Shown here: positions 4,365 to 11,898 of the stretch, in pieces | How the letters are laid out: every line of letters begins with the position of its first letter | How positions within the stretch are numbered: position 1 is the stretch's first letter | Virus record (IMG/VR): IMGVR_UViG_3300046804_003958 | Span: 1 to 25,214 of that record | Source: a virus | Strand: one strand, 5' to 3' | Length of the DNA: 25,214 nucleotides | Translations under genes and position numbers: made by a program | Notes under the pieces: generated by a model | Seen by the model: only the letters and a program-made list of their open reading frames with translations | Database searches by the model: none | What the model was told of the DNA's origin: nothing

Positions 4365-4504
4365 CCAAATACCGCAGTTACACTGATAATTTTAGCCTTA
4401 GGATTACGAGCAAGTGCAGTTTGTTTTGCATCTTGGTAGTCACGTGCTTCAACAATTTCATCAAAGACTTTACCAGCAACAAAAAGTTGAACTTTGCAGC
4501 GCAT
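4361..4504 (-). CDS. Small conserved-type phage protein, 47 aa
   Basis: The frame runs from ATG 4504-4502 to TGA 4363-4361 and encodes 47 residues: a strand-rich start (MRCKVQLFVAGKVFDEIVE), a helix (RDYQDAKQTALARNP) and a final strand (KAKIISVTAVFG). A strong Shine-Dalgarno AGGAGG (4519-4514) lies nine bases upstream and the stop forms ATGA with the next gene, so the gene is well supported despite its size. The beta-alpha-beta layout and the ARNP-K-I-SVTAV ending recall a protein common in cyanophages with unknown role (from memory). It is the first gene after the helicase terminator. Confidence 0.85.
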   Translation of the reverse strand: MRCKVQLFVAGKVFDEIVEARDYQDAKQTALARNPKAKIISVTAVFG

Positions 4505-4530
4505 TGGGGGATTCCTCCTGATGTGTAGGT

Positions 4531-4559
4531 AGTTTAGCAGAAAAATCAGCGTTTGACAA
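4531..4559 (-). promoter_or_regulatory. Possible promoter TTGTCA-N17-TAAACT overlapping the helicase terminator
   Basis: On the minus strand TTGTCA (4559-4554, five of six bases of the -35 consensus) is followed after exactly 17 bases by TAAACT (4536-4531, four of six). It would start a transcript about 20 bases before the ATG of the 47-aa gene, with AGGAGG in the leader. The -35 lies in the loop region of the intrinsic terminator. Confidence 0.45.
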
Positions 4560-4566
4560 CGCTGAT
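4541..4566 (-). terminator. Intrinsic (Rho-independent) terminator of the helicase gene
   Basis: The minus strand reads ATCAGCGTT-GTCA-AACGCTGAT followed directly by TTTT: a perfect 9-bp stem, a 4-base loop and a U-tract. The arms are at 4558-4566 and 4545-4553 and the U-tract runs to 4541. The helicase stop codon (TGA, 4548-4546) lies inside the second arm, so the last codons Val-Val-Lys-Arg-stop also encode the terminator. The strong stem and correct strand make the call confident. Confidence 0.85.
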
Positions 4567-5781
4567 GGCAGGTTGCCCTTGGTTGAACACGGTATCGACC
4601 ACCGCCTGCACCTTCTTAGCGGTGCTGATGCCCACAGAAGAGTAGACAGGAATGCAGACCAGTCCGAAGGACTTGGTGTAGTCCTGAAGGGCACCAGGGG
4701 CGATCCTGCCGCTGCTGAGACCCTCTGCATCGTCCTTATGCAGGCGAATGACCCGCCCAATGGTCTGGGAGATCCCAATGTAGTCCATCGACCGCATAAA
4801 CAGTACTGCCTCCAGACCAGACACGTTGATACCCTCGCTCAGAATGCTGTGGTGAAGAACCACAAACTTCTTGTCGCTGTCCTTGCCCCAGGCGCTCAGA
4901 GTGTCGAAGAACACCTCACGGTTGACCTTCTGACCGTCGATCACGGCACCAGTCTTAGACGTGATATACATCCAGGAGAAACCACGATCCTCCAGTTGCT
5001 GACAGAAATCAGTCTCAGAAACCAGGGAAACGATCTGCTTGGTTGCCTTAGAGCAGATCAGAACCTTGCCCACCTCCTGAGCATCAATCGTCTGAATCAG
5101 ATTCTCACAGTCAACATCAGCAACGATCTGACCTTTGGAGAGCATTTCAAACTGCTGAACAACAACTTTAGGAGGAACAATGAAACCACCGTCCACCAGT
5201 TCGGGAGCAGGCACATTGCAAATCACGTTGCCATAAACGGCAGCGTCATTCATACCAGGTTTGGAAACAGTAGCAGAATGCTTAGGAGTAGCAGTGAAGA
5301 AATAGCAGCGGTCAGCATTAACAGCGAAGTGCTCCGTAGCAGGGAAAAAGTGACGCTGAACGCTGTTATGTGCTTCATCGAAATAGATAGTATCAACCTT
5401 AAGATCTGCCTGCTGAAGACGCTGCAGAGAGTTGTAGGTGGTGAAAATCAGTTGATGCTTGTAGGCACGGCGGGACCAGTTGTAGATCTCAGAAGGTTTG
5501 GTCGTGCTTTGATGATGAGTTTCACCACTATGGACGTGCAGAACAGCAGCAGTCGTGATAAACTCAAGGAACTCACTAGAGAGTTGCTCTGCTAACAGAA
5601 TGCGAGGAGCAACCACTACAATAGTCTTAGGAGCGTCAGACTGAAACTCACGCAGAGCATCAAAGATGGCAACGTTGGTCTTCCCGCCGCCAGTCGGAAT
5701 GATGATCTGACCTTTACGATACTGCAGCAGGGCATCCAGAGCACGTTGCTGGTGGGGACGGAGTTGAATCACTGACCTCAT
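4546..5781 (-). CDS. SF2 DEAH-box helicase / type III restriction-like ATPase, 411 aa
   Basis: ATP-dependent superfamily 2 helicase or translocase with the full motif set: a Q-motif-like RPHQQRALDAL (8-18), Walker A PTGGGKT (29-35), VVVAPRILLAEQ (motif Ia), FDEAH (134-138), FTATP (162-166), LSEGINVSG (314-322) and QTIGRVIRLH (339-348). These hallmark residues look intact. The fold matches the ResIII/UvsW group, but it starts almost at the Q-motif and lacks the N-terminal domain expected of T4 UvsW (about 500 aa), so I do not give that symbol. Likely work is on branched DNA or in recombination and replication; this is inferred. Base composition is visibly richer in GC than its neighbours (about half on sampled lines). 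It has a TATAAT just upstream and its own terminator. Confidence 0.9.
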   Translation of the reverse strand: MRSVIQLRPHQQRALDALLQYRKGQIIIPTGGGKTNVAIFDALREFQSDAPKTIVVVAPRILLAEQLSSEFLEFITTAAVLHVHSGETHHQSTTKPSEIYNWSRRAYKHQLIFTTYNSLQRLQQADLKVDTIYFDEAHNSVQRHFFPATEHFAVNADRCYFFTATPKHSATVSKPGMNDAAVYGNVICNVPAPELVDGGFIVPPKVVVQQFEMLSKGQIVADVDCENLIQTIDAQEVGKVLICSKATKQIVSLVSETDFCQQLEDRGFSWMYITSKTGAVIDGQKVNREVFFDTLSAWGKDSDKKFVVLHHSILSEGINVSGLEAVLFMRSMDYIGISQTIGRVIRLHKDDAEGLSSGRIAPGALQDYTKSFGLVCIPVYSSVGISTAKKVQAVVDTVFNQGQPAISVVKR

Positions 5782-5794
5782 TGCGTATAGGACT

Positions 5795-5800
5795 ATTATA
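5795..5800 (-). promoter_or_regulatory. Probable helicase promoter -10 box (TATAAT)
   Basis: A perfect TATAAT on the minus strand lies 13 bases before the helicase ATG. With an 18-base spacer the -35 would be GTCACA (5824-5819), four of six consensus bases. Transcription from here would give a leader of only about 6 to 8 bases, so the mRNA would be nearly leaderless; no Shine-Dalgarno is seen before the ATG. It is divergent from the plus-strand 717-aa gene. Confidence 0.5.
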
Positions 5801-5856
5801 GCAGAAAACCGCTCCTGGTGTGACCCAGTGGACGGTTCTTAAAGTGTCCTCATAAC

Positions 5857-5864
5857 AATAAATA
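5857..5864 (+). promoter_or_regulatory. Putative late promoter octamer AATAAATA
   Basis: AATAAATA on the plus strand lies 15 bases before the ATG of the 717-aa gene. The context AATAAATAATAGAAAAAAC is nearly the same as that of the box before the collar gene on the other strand (AATAAATAAAGAAAAAAC). The octamer matches the T4-type late promoter except at its first base. This would let the plus-strand tail gene be expressed with the other late genes. Confidence 0.6.
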
Positions 5865-5879
5865 ATAGAAAAAACGGAA

Positions 5880-8033
5880 ATGGCATTAAAGACATACAAA
5901 AGAATTGGAATAAGGAGAGATAGAAACTTATCCGATGTCTCAGATCCTACCGCTTCATTGAATAATCTTTTAGATACTCTTGTTGATGATGCCAATTCAA
6001 CGTTTATTTCAGAAGACTTAAATCCTATTAGAAATATTTTTTCTAATGGGTTAACAAACGATGGATATAGGCAGATTATAGGAAGTGCAGAAGTATTCAC
6101 GGATTCTAATGGAGTTACCCAATCATTTTTTCCAAGAATTACATATCAAAATCGTTTAGATAGATTTAGATCATTCTCGGGAGAACCTAGAATTAATGGA
6201 GGTGGTGGATTAACAGCAAAATATTATGATAAAACTCAAGTTTTTGAAAATACAACAAATATTTTCTCTGGAAGCCCATTTAAAGTTGATAACTTTTGGG
6301 AAGCTGGGCAATTCACTTATAGTGGAAAAATCACTCCAGAATCATCTGACGTGAATGGTGGTGTAGAATGGGAAGGATACTTTATTCCAACAGATACAGG
6401 AGCACATACTTTTTATGTGAATGGAAGCGCACTGTTAACTGTCGATTTTCAAACTGAAGGATATGTTTCTGGTGTTGGAACATACACAGAAGTATCAAGA
6501 GTTGGTTTATCCAGTGTTTTTTCTGGTTCTGGTACTATCGACACAAACACGATTACACTAGCAAGCCCTGCAAATACAAAACATATAGGTGTTGGGCAAA
6601 GTGTCTCTGCTTCGGGTATTGTTGCTGGAACGACAGTTGATTCCTATGATAGAGATAGTGGTATTATAACACTTCTACCACCTTCTGGCACTACATATGC
6701 ACTTTCTTCAAATGTAAGTGGAAACATTACATTCTTTAAAACAATCGGACAAAGTACCCGAGTTTATTATACCACATATGTACTTGAAGCCTATCAAAAA
6801 TATAGAGTCCGATTCAGATATTATATTCCACAGTCAGTCGATGCCATTGGTGCTCAAAGAAGTATTAGTTTTATTTTATTAAGACCGGGGGCATCAGCTG
6901 CGGATTTCTTTAGATATCAATATCTTTATGATCTAAATTATGATTTCAGTGACAGTGCAAAAGGTTCTTTTCCAATCTTCTTAGATAATTCAATTAATTT
7001 TGGTGGGGGTACAATCGGAGGAACAGCAAGTTCTAATGATTATGTAAGAATTCAAACTTCTAAAAAAGTTGATGTTACCTATCAACCAAAAACATCTCTT
7101 GATGCTATTACGAAAGCAACTACAACAGGAACAACGGTTAATTCATCAAAAGTTATAACGATTTCGAATACTTCTGGAATTGAAATTGGTAATTATGTGT
7201 TTGGAAATGCAATTCCAACAAATGCACGAGTATCTCAAATTGTTATCAATACTTCTGTCATTTTAGATACAAGCGCCACTGCATCGGGAACAGAGACACT
7301 CACTTTTATTGATCATCGGGGATTTGTTAAAAGAGCAGTTGGAAGTGGAAGTGCTGGGTCGTTCACATTAAGCAGTGGCGATACAACTAATTTAAAATCT
7401 GGAATGGTAATCATTGGTTCTGGTGTTCAAGCATACACAGGAATTACAACCACAGGATCAGCGTCTGCATTCACGATATCTCCTTCACAGACTGTTGGTG
7501 CAGGTACAACTGTTTATTTTTATCAATCAAGAGGATTGATTAATAACGCACTTGATGCTTTCTGTCTTCCAGCAAATACTTCCTGTTTGATTGTTTCTTC
7601 ACTTACCTCTTCTGGATCAACTGTAATTCCTGTTACCAGCACTACAGGAATTTCAAATGGTTGGACTGTTCAAGGATTTCAATTTGATTCTGGCACTACT
7701 ATTTCATCTTTCACAGCAAATAGTATTACAATCAATAAACCAACAATTCGTAGTTTAATTTCAGGATCAAACTTCACTGTTACAAATGCAAGTGGTGATA
7801 GAACTTTATGCTGCCCACCAACAGATACTTCTCCACCATTTAGCCCTACTTTAGATGGACTAGAAACAGTTTCTGCGTCACCAAGTCTTAAAATTCATTC
7901 TGGAAACATTGTTTTTGATGCTCTCAGAGTTGGAATTGCAAATACAATTACAACCTACAGTTCCTCTGACAGATCTGCTTGTAGATTACCAATTCAAACA
8001 CCATCAGGAACTTTTAAAATTCTATGTACGTAG
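5880..8033 (+). CDS. Tail-fibre/adhesin-type protein with interrupted PA14-like domain and beta repeats, 717 aa
   Basis: This is a probable virion protein on the opposite strand to its neighbours. Residues 1-60 carry a motif (G..RDRNLSDVSDPTASLNNL) shared with the 306- and 804-aa proteins. Residues 108-193 look like the first half of a PA14 domain (GLTAKYYDKTQVF, then VEWEGYFIPTDTGAHTFYVNG), which often binds carbohydrate. The second half seems to resume near 293-345 (VYYTTYVLEAYQKYRVRFRY). Between them lies a beta module that recurs at about 412-477, 487-547 and 572-636, with the pattern ITI..TSGI..G..V.G..I...T.V. The C-terminus has Cys pairs but no known motif. It has a late-promoter box upstream and converges with the 306-aa gene, overlapping by 12 bp. 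The receptor or sugar is unknown. Confidence 0.85.
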   Translation: MALKTYKRIGIRRDRNLSDVSDPTASLNNLLDTLVDDANSTFISEDLNPIRNIFSNGLTNDGYRQIIGSAEVFTDSNGVTQSFFPRITYQNRLDRFRSFSGEPRINGGGGLTAKYYDKTQVFENTTNIFSGSPFKVDNFWEAGQFTYSGKITPESSDVNGGVEWEGYFIPTDTGAHTFYVNGSALLTVDFQTEGYVSGVGTYTEVSRVGLSSVFSGSGTIDTNTITLASPANTKHIGVGQSVSASGIVAGTTVDSYDRDSGIITLLPPSGTTYALSSNVSGNITFFKTIGQSTRVYYTTYVLEAYQKYRVRFRYYIPQSVDAIGAQRSISFILLRPGASAADFFRYQYLYDLNYDFSDSAKGSFPIFLDNSINFGGGTIGGTASSNDYVRIQTSKKVDVTYQPKTSLDAITKATTTGTTVNSSKVITISNTSGIEIGNYVFGNAIPTNARVSQIVINTSVILDTSATASGTETLTFIDHRGFVKRAVGSGSAGSFTLSSGDTTNLKSGMVIIGSGVQAYTGITTTGSASAFTISPSQTVGAGTTVYFYQSRGLINNALDAFCLPANTSCLIVSSLTSSGSTVIPVTSTTGISNGWTVQGFQFDSGTTISSFTANSITINKPTIRSLISGSNFTVTNASGDRTLCCPPTDTSPPFSPTLDGLETVSASPSLKIHSGNIVFDALRVGIANTITTYSSSDRSACRLPIQTPSGTFKILCT

Positions 8034-8942
8034 AAGCAAATAATAAGTTTCTCCGTTAACAACAACTGGAATTTTATGAGTGAATGACGTGACTAAGACT
8101 TGTGATGCAGATTCCGTACCAAATCCAGTGATTCGAATATCATTTGCAAAATAAAGTTCTCCAACGGAAACGGAACTGCTCATTGTACTTAATGCAGTTC
8201 CTACTTGAGTCCAAGGATTATTATCGCTTGAGAATGCTCGTGTGTTACCAATAAAAATTCCAGGAGATTTTGCGTTTGCAAGACCTGTTGAATCAGTGTT
8301 TAATTTAACTGGATCATTAATCACTACTGATCCTTCATACTTTAAATCATCGACACTGGTTATTGTATTTTCATTTGCTTTATATTTTCTACCAATCAAA
8401 TAATTTGCAGTGTCATTATTTGCCTGTACTGTATCAAATACTCCAATACCCGCACCACTATAAGAAAAATTTTGAGTATCTTGAATGACTGGTTGAATAA
8501 AATTAATTAAGTTTTCTTGTTGGACAGCATCTTTTCGAATAAAATAAAAGTCTGTTAAAGATACAGAACTTACATTAATTGTGTTAATTCCAACTGATGA
8601 TGTTGACGGAGTTGTTGAAAGTTTAAATTGATTCTGCCCATTAGAATTACAAACGTAATAATCTACACCAAAGAATAAAGTTGTTCCCGAACCTACAGTA
8701 ACGGTTTTGCTTACACCTACAACATCATCATTGGTGAATACAAATTGATTTGATGCTCCAAAATAGAAGAATCCTGTTGAAAGACTATTATAAGAAACAG
8801 TAGATATGTTTCTTAAATTATTTTGAATAATTCTAAGATCATTAGCAATACCAGCACCACCCAAGTTGTTAAGTGTTGTAGTATCATTTGTGTTTTCTTC
8901 TAGATTTAAATCTTTTCTAAATCCTTGATTCTGTATTGCCAT
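8022..8942 (-). CDS. Virion-associated protein with shared N-terminal motif, 306 aa
   Basis: The N-terminus GFRKDLNLEENTNDTTTLNNL (residues 7-27) matches the opening motif of the 717- and 804-aa proteins, pointing to the same docking module. Residues 48-125 contain a phage-tail type beta module with FTNDDVVGV, GTTLFFGVDYYVCNSNGQ and FKLSTTP; related YY-type modules occur in the giant protein. The second half (VVINDPVKLNTDSTGL, PGIFIGN, VSVGELYFANDIRITGFG) is strand-rich and ends in YYLLLRT. It starts one base after the 804-aa stop and has only a weak Shine-Dalgarno, so it is likely coupled. It is the last gene of the structural operon. A short fibre or adaptor role is inferred. Confidence 0.82.
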   Translation of the reverse strand: MAIQNQGFRKDLNLEENTNDTTTLNNLGGAGIANDLRIIQNNLRNISTVSYNSLSTGFFYFGASNQFVFTNDDVVGVSKTVTVGSGTTLFFGVDYYVCNSNGQNQFKLSTTPSTSSVGINTINVSSVSLTDFYFIRKDAVQQENLINFIQPVIQDTQNFSYSGAGIGVFDTVQANNDTANYLIGRKYKANENTITSVDDLKYEGSVVINDPVKLNTDSTGLANAKSPGIFIGNTRAFSSDNNPWTQVGTALSTMSSSVSVGELYFANDIRITGFGTESASQVLVTSFTHKIPVVVNGETYYLLLRT

Positions 8943-8943
8943 A

Positions 8944-11358
8944 TTATTCGTAAGTGATGGTCCAACCTCTAGATCTTAAAAATTCAATTCTATCCAAGGA
9001 TACACCACTTGGAAGAGCATTACCACGCAAATTAACCGTAACTCCACGACGATTGACGGCAGTATAATTCGTGAACAAATCAGAAATAATCGCGTTTATC
9101 GCTTGCTGAGTTAGAGTATTTCCAGAAACATCAATATATCTGATGTTATAAATTCTTGCAAATGCACCAGAAGCATAATCTGTGAATCGATTATTAAAAA
9201 GAATCAAATAGTATAATCTTGGGCATCCTGTGAAATCTGGGATTTGCCCAGAAATTAAATTATTATGAGCATAAAAATAATATAAGTTTGGAAGATTTTC
9301 AAACTTCTGTAAGGATGTGAATTGATTATTATAAAGATATAGATAGGTTAATCTTGAGAGATTCTTATATGCAGGTATTGTTCCACTAAAAGCATTGTAA
9401 CTTAAATCTGCATAGTAGATATTTCTATTTGCTGCGAAATTAGGTACACTTCCACTAAAATTATTAGATTGAAGTACAAGATAAGTTAAATTCGAACAAG
9501 CGGCAAGACTTGGGAAATTACCTGTTGTTCTACCATAGGAAACATACCAAAGATAATATAGATTTGGAGTATAAGAAAAAGCGTTTGGATGAATTGGTGT
9601 CGTTAATAAATTACTTGATTGAAGTAGGAAGTATTGAATATTTGGTGATAATTCAAATGTCTTTTCTGGAATTACATAACTGGTGTCGCCACTTATATCT
9701 CCACCAGTGAGTGATGTATATCTAAGTTCAACATAAGAAAGACTTGTATTCGTGAATTTTGGCATTGCACCAGTTAATGGTGACGAATAAAAATATAAAG
9801 TACTTAATGAACTACAACCATTAAACTTATAAACATTACTACCTGTGAAAATACTTCCAATATTTCTACAATAATGTGCATAGAATGTAGTTAAAGATGT
9901 TCTTGCACTTAAATCTGGGCAAGGTAATCCAGTACTATGAATGCTTACATATTGAATTTTTGTATTTGAAGATGATAAACTAAAACCAGCATCGGTTAGA
10001 TAATAATTTCCACCTAATTCCAATGAGATCAAGTTTGTAAGATCTTTAACATTATAAGAACTTCCGCTTGTTGTTCCAAATGCTCTAAAATCATTATTAT
10101 AAGCATTATAAGTTTCGCAGGTATTTGGTACATTAGGTAGAGTACAGTTTGAATCCGCATTATCTGGATGAAAATATGGACCACTGCTTCTTGATAGATT
10201 CAGAGTTGTAAGTGTTGTGAAACGATTACTAATTAAATTCTGTGCAATAGATCCATAAAAAGTTCCTCCAAGGGTTAAATTCTTAAGTCCTGTTGGTATC
10301 TTTGAAACAATATTTGAATTCAAACTCCTTTCTGTTGAGGTCTCACTTAGATAAAGAGGATTTTGGTTTAAAAATAGATTCTGCAAACTAGGTGTAACAA
10401 AAGTTAAGTCTGGAAAATTAGCAATACTATTACTTGCAAGATTAAAACTAGTTAAATTTTGAAACTTAACTATAGGTATATTTGAAATATTTGCAGAATT
10501 AATGGTTACAGATGAAACATTATTAGGATTATAATAAAACTGAATATATCTTTCTTTTGAAACTGCAGAACGATAACGAATTGTTGATCCTTGATTTGGA
10601 AATCTTGTGAATGAATTTGCGTTATCTGTATCTACAATTTTCCAACTTGCTGGAGTATTATTAATTAAAGATGTGAGTTGAATATTTGCATCAAGATTTC
10701 TAAAGAATCCCGTGAATACAACGGGAATACCTTTCATTGCATAAAGAGATATTGTTCTTCCATCAATGTTACACATTATTTTATGTGTAGGAAATTCCGA
10801 ATCAAATTCCTTTGCTTGAGGAACTAGGGTTGTTTGAAGTCTTGGACCTGTTACACTTGGAGATTGAGTTCCAAATTGTAGTAATCCGCCAGTAATAATT
10901 CCAACTCTTGCGCCGTAAGAGATTGGAGATGTATCTAGTACTGGAGAAGCACTTGAACTCCAAGCACTGACTCTTGATGTTGAAATATCTGCAATTTTAA
11001 CTGTAGCAGAAGGTCCTGTTCCATCAAGATAACGATAACGAATTGCATTACCACTTAATGCACCATTTAGAACAATATTTCCAAATAAAGTTCGATTTGT
11101 TCCTGCCTTTAAATCTAAAATTGAAGAGTATAATTGAGAGTCATAATAAAAGCGATCAAGAGTTTTATACAGAGGATTTGTTAATCTAGAAAGACTAATC
11201 CAATCACCTCTTGTTGCTCCTGCATTCTGAGATCCTCTGATAACATCAAGATCAAGTGGTGGAAGATTTAAGGAAACAAGTGAGGTATTTCTATCTTGAA
11301 CATCAGAGAGAAAGCTTAATACATTTAAACCAAATAACTTTGGATTAGTAATTGCCAT
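8944..11358 (-). CDS. Leucine-rich-repeat tail/adhesion protein, 804 aa
   Basis: Residues 1-60 hold the shared N-terminal motif (GLNVLSFLSDVQDRNTSL) and a baseplate-facing head. From about residue 283 to 790 the protein is a long run of leucine-rich repeats of roughly 21-24 residues with the pattern L..L.L..N..SG.IP. Clear examples are NLTYLVLQSNNFSGSVPNF, YYADLSYNAFSGTIPAY and YFYAHNNLISGQIPDF. The SG-x-(I/V)-P form is typical of plant-type LRRs. The tail (IEFLRSRGWTITYE) looks like a cap. LRRs form a curved binding surface, so a receptor-recognition role is likely. The gene is the most AT-rich of the window and starts one base after the collar gene stop, with GAGGA upstream. Confidence 0.85.
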   Translation of the reverse strand: MAITNPKLFGLNVLSFLSDVQDRNTSLVSLNLPPLDLDVIRGSQNAGATRGDWISLSRLTNPLYKTLDRFYYDSQLYSSILDLKAGTNRTLFGNIVLNGALSGNAIRYRYLDGTGPSATVKIADISTSRVSAWSSSASPVLDTSPISYGARVGIITGGLLQFGTQSPSVTGPRLQTTLVPQAKEFDSEFPTHKIMCNIDGRTISLYAMKGIPVVFTGFFRNLDANIQLTSLINNTPASWKIVDTDNANSFTRFPNQGSTIRYRSAVSKERYIQFYYNPNNVSSVTINSANISNIPIVKFQNLTSFNLASNSIANFPDLTFVTPSLQNLFLNQNPLYLSETSTERSLNSNIVSKIPTGLKNLTLGGTFYGSIAQNLISNRFTTLTTLNLSRSSGPYFHPDNADSNCTLPNVPNTCETYNAYNNDFRAFGTTSGSSYNVKDLTNLISLELGGNYYLTDAGFSLSSSNTKIQYVSIHSTGLPCPDLSARTSLTTFYAHYCRNIGSIFTGSNVYKFNGCSSLSTLYFYSSPLTGAMPKFTNTSLSYVELRYTSLTGGDISGDTSYVIPEKTFELSPNIQYFLLQSSNLLTTPIHPNAFSYTPNLYYLWYVSYGRTTGNFPSLAACSNLTYLVLQSNNFSGSVPNFAANRNIYYADLSYNAFSGTIPAYKNLSRLTYLYLYNNQFTSLQKFENLPNLYYFYAHNNLISGQIPDFTGCPRLYYLILFNNRFTDYASGAFARIYNIRYIDVSGNTLTQQAINAIISDLFTNYTAVNRRGVTVNLRGNALPSGVSLDRIEFLRSRGWTITYE

Positions 11359-11359
11359 A

Positions 11360-11872
11360 TCAGATGGTCCTCATAATAAATGCAAGCGCATAATATGGGG
11401 GTCTGTTTTCGTGGTAGTCGTCTGCACCAGTGCTCTGAGTAGAATCTGGACCAATATCATTACTGGTTGCAAGAGCATATCTACTAGATTGAGTATTAAC
11501 GTTACTATTTCCAGAATACCTAGATAATTGGTGACTGTGAGATGGCATCTCAGCAACTGTCAGTTGATGAGCAGTTTCACCACCAGTATTTCCAGGTGCA
11601 TATGCTCCACTTACAGCGCCAGTATCAGCATTAAATGTAACTCCAGTAGAGGCATCACTGGTTGCACCTACAATGAAACGACTTCTTAGGTCTGGAGTTC
11701 CACTCGAACCATTGCAAAGTGCCCATCCTGTGGGAATACTTGCAATAGAACCAGACCACATAATAATACCACCAATTGGAATCGTTCCATTTCCAACTAG
11801 CCCATCAGAATCTGTCAGTTCTTGTATCTGATTTGCAGCAGCATTAACAATTAAAGGTCTACGAGTTGCCAT
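11360..11872 (-). CDS. Short tail-collar domain protein (gp12-like tip), 170 aa
   Basis: Residues 30-75 match the phage tail-collar domain: GTIPIGGIIMWSGS, PTGWALCNGSSGTPDLRSRF and VGATSD. The C-terminus has HSHQL followed later by ENRPPYYALAFIMRTI, the usual end of collar/short-fibre proteins such as T4 gp12, in which His residues hold metal in a trimer. The head (MATRRPLIVNAAANQIQELTD) looks like a short attachment segment, so this is a compact receptor-binding tip or cap. The gap before it (24 bases) contains a late-promoter octamer; it is followed one base later by the LRR gene. A tail-fibre tip role is well supported; the receptor is unknown. Confidence 0.88.
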   Translation of the reverse strand: MATRRPLIVNAAANQIQELTDSDGLVGNGTIPIGGIIMWSGSIASIPTGWALCNGSSGTPDLRSRFIVGATSDASTGVTFNADTGAVSGAYAPGNTGGETAHQLTVAEMPSHSHQLSRYSGNSNVNTQSSRYALATSNDIGPDSTQSTGADDYHENRPPYYALAFIMRTI

Positions 11873-11890
11873 TATAATTTGTTTTTTCTT

Positions 11891-11898
11891 TATTTATT
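11891..11898 (-). promoter_or_regulatory. Putative late promoter octamer AATAAATA
   Basis: On the minus strand AATAAATA overlaps the TAA stop of the 1219-aa gene and lies 18 bases before the collar ATG. It matches the T4 late promoter TATAAATA except at the first base, and the following AAGAAAAAAC is also found after the plus-strand box at 5857. It likely gives a second late start for the collar, LRR and 306-aa genes. Confidence 0.6.

Noticed and set aside
1-4545. Phage-defence or anti-defence cluster
   Set aside because: No nuclease, methylase, toxin or known anti-defence motif is visible in these small genes; the resemblance is only to generic cyanophage small-gene blocks.
4573-5595. Open frame of 340 codons on the plus strand opposite the helicase
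   Set aside because: It mirrors the helicase reading frame, has no recognisable motif, and the minus frame carries a complete set of helicase motifs.
4546-5781. Calling the helicase uvsW
   Set aside because: It has SF2 motifs but is shorter and lacks the UvsW N-terminal domain; another UvsW could exist elsewhere in the genome.
8011-8040. Bidirectional terminator at the convergent gene ends
   Set aside because: Only a short near-palindrome (CTATGTACGTAG) is present, with no adequate stem or U-tract.
8944-11872. Diversity-generating retroelement acting on the collar or LRR gene
   Set aside because: No reverse transcriptase or template/variable repeat pair was seen in the window.
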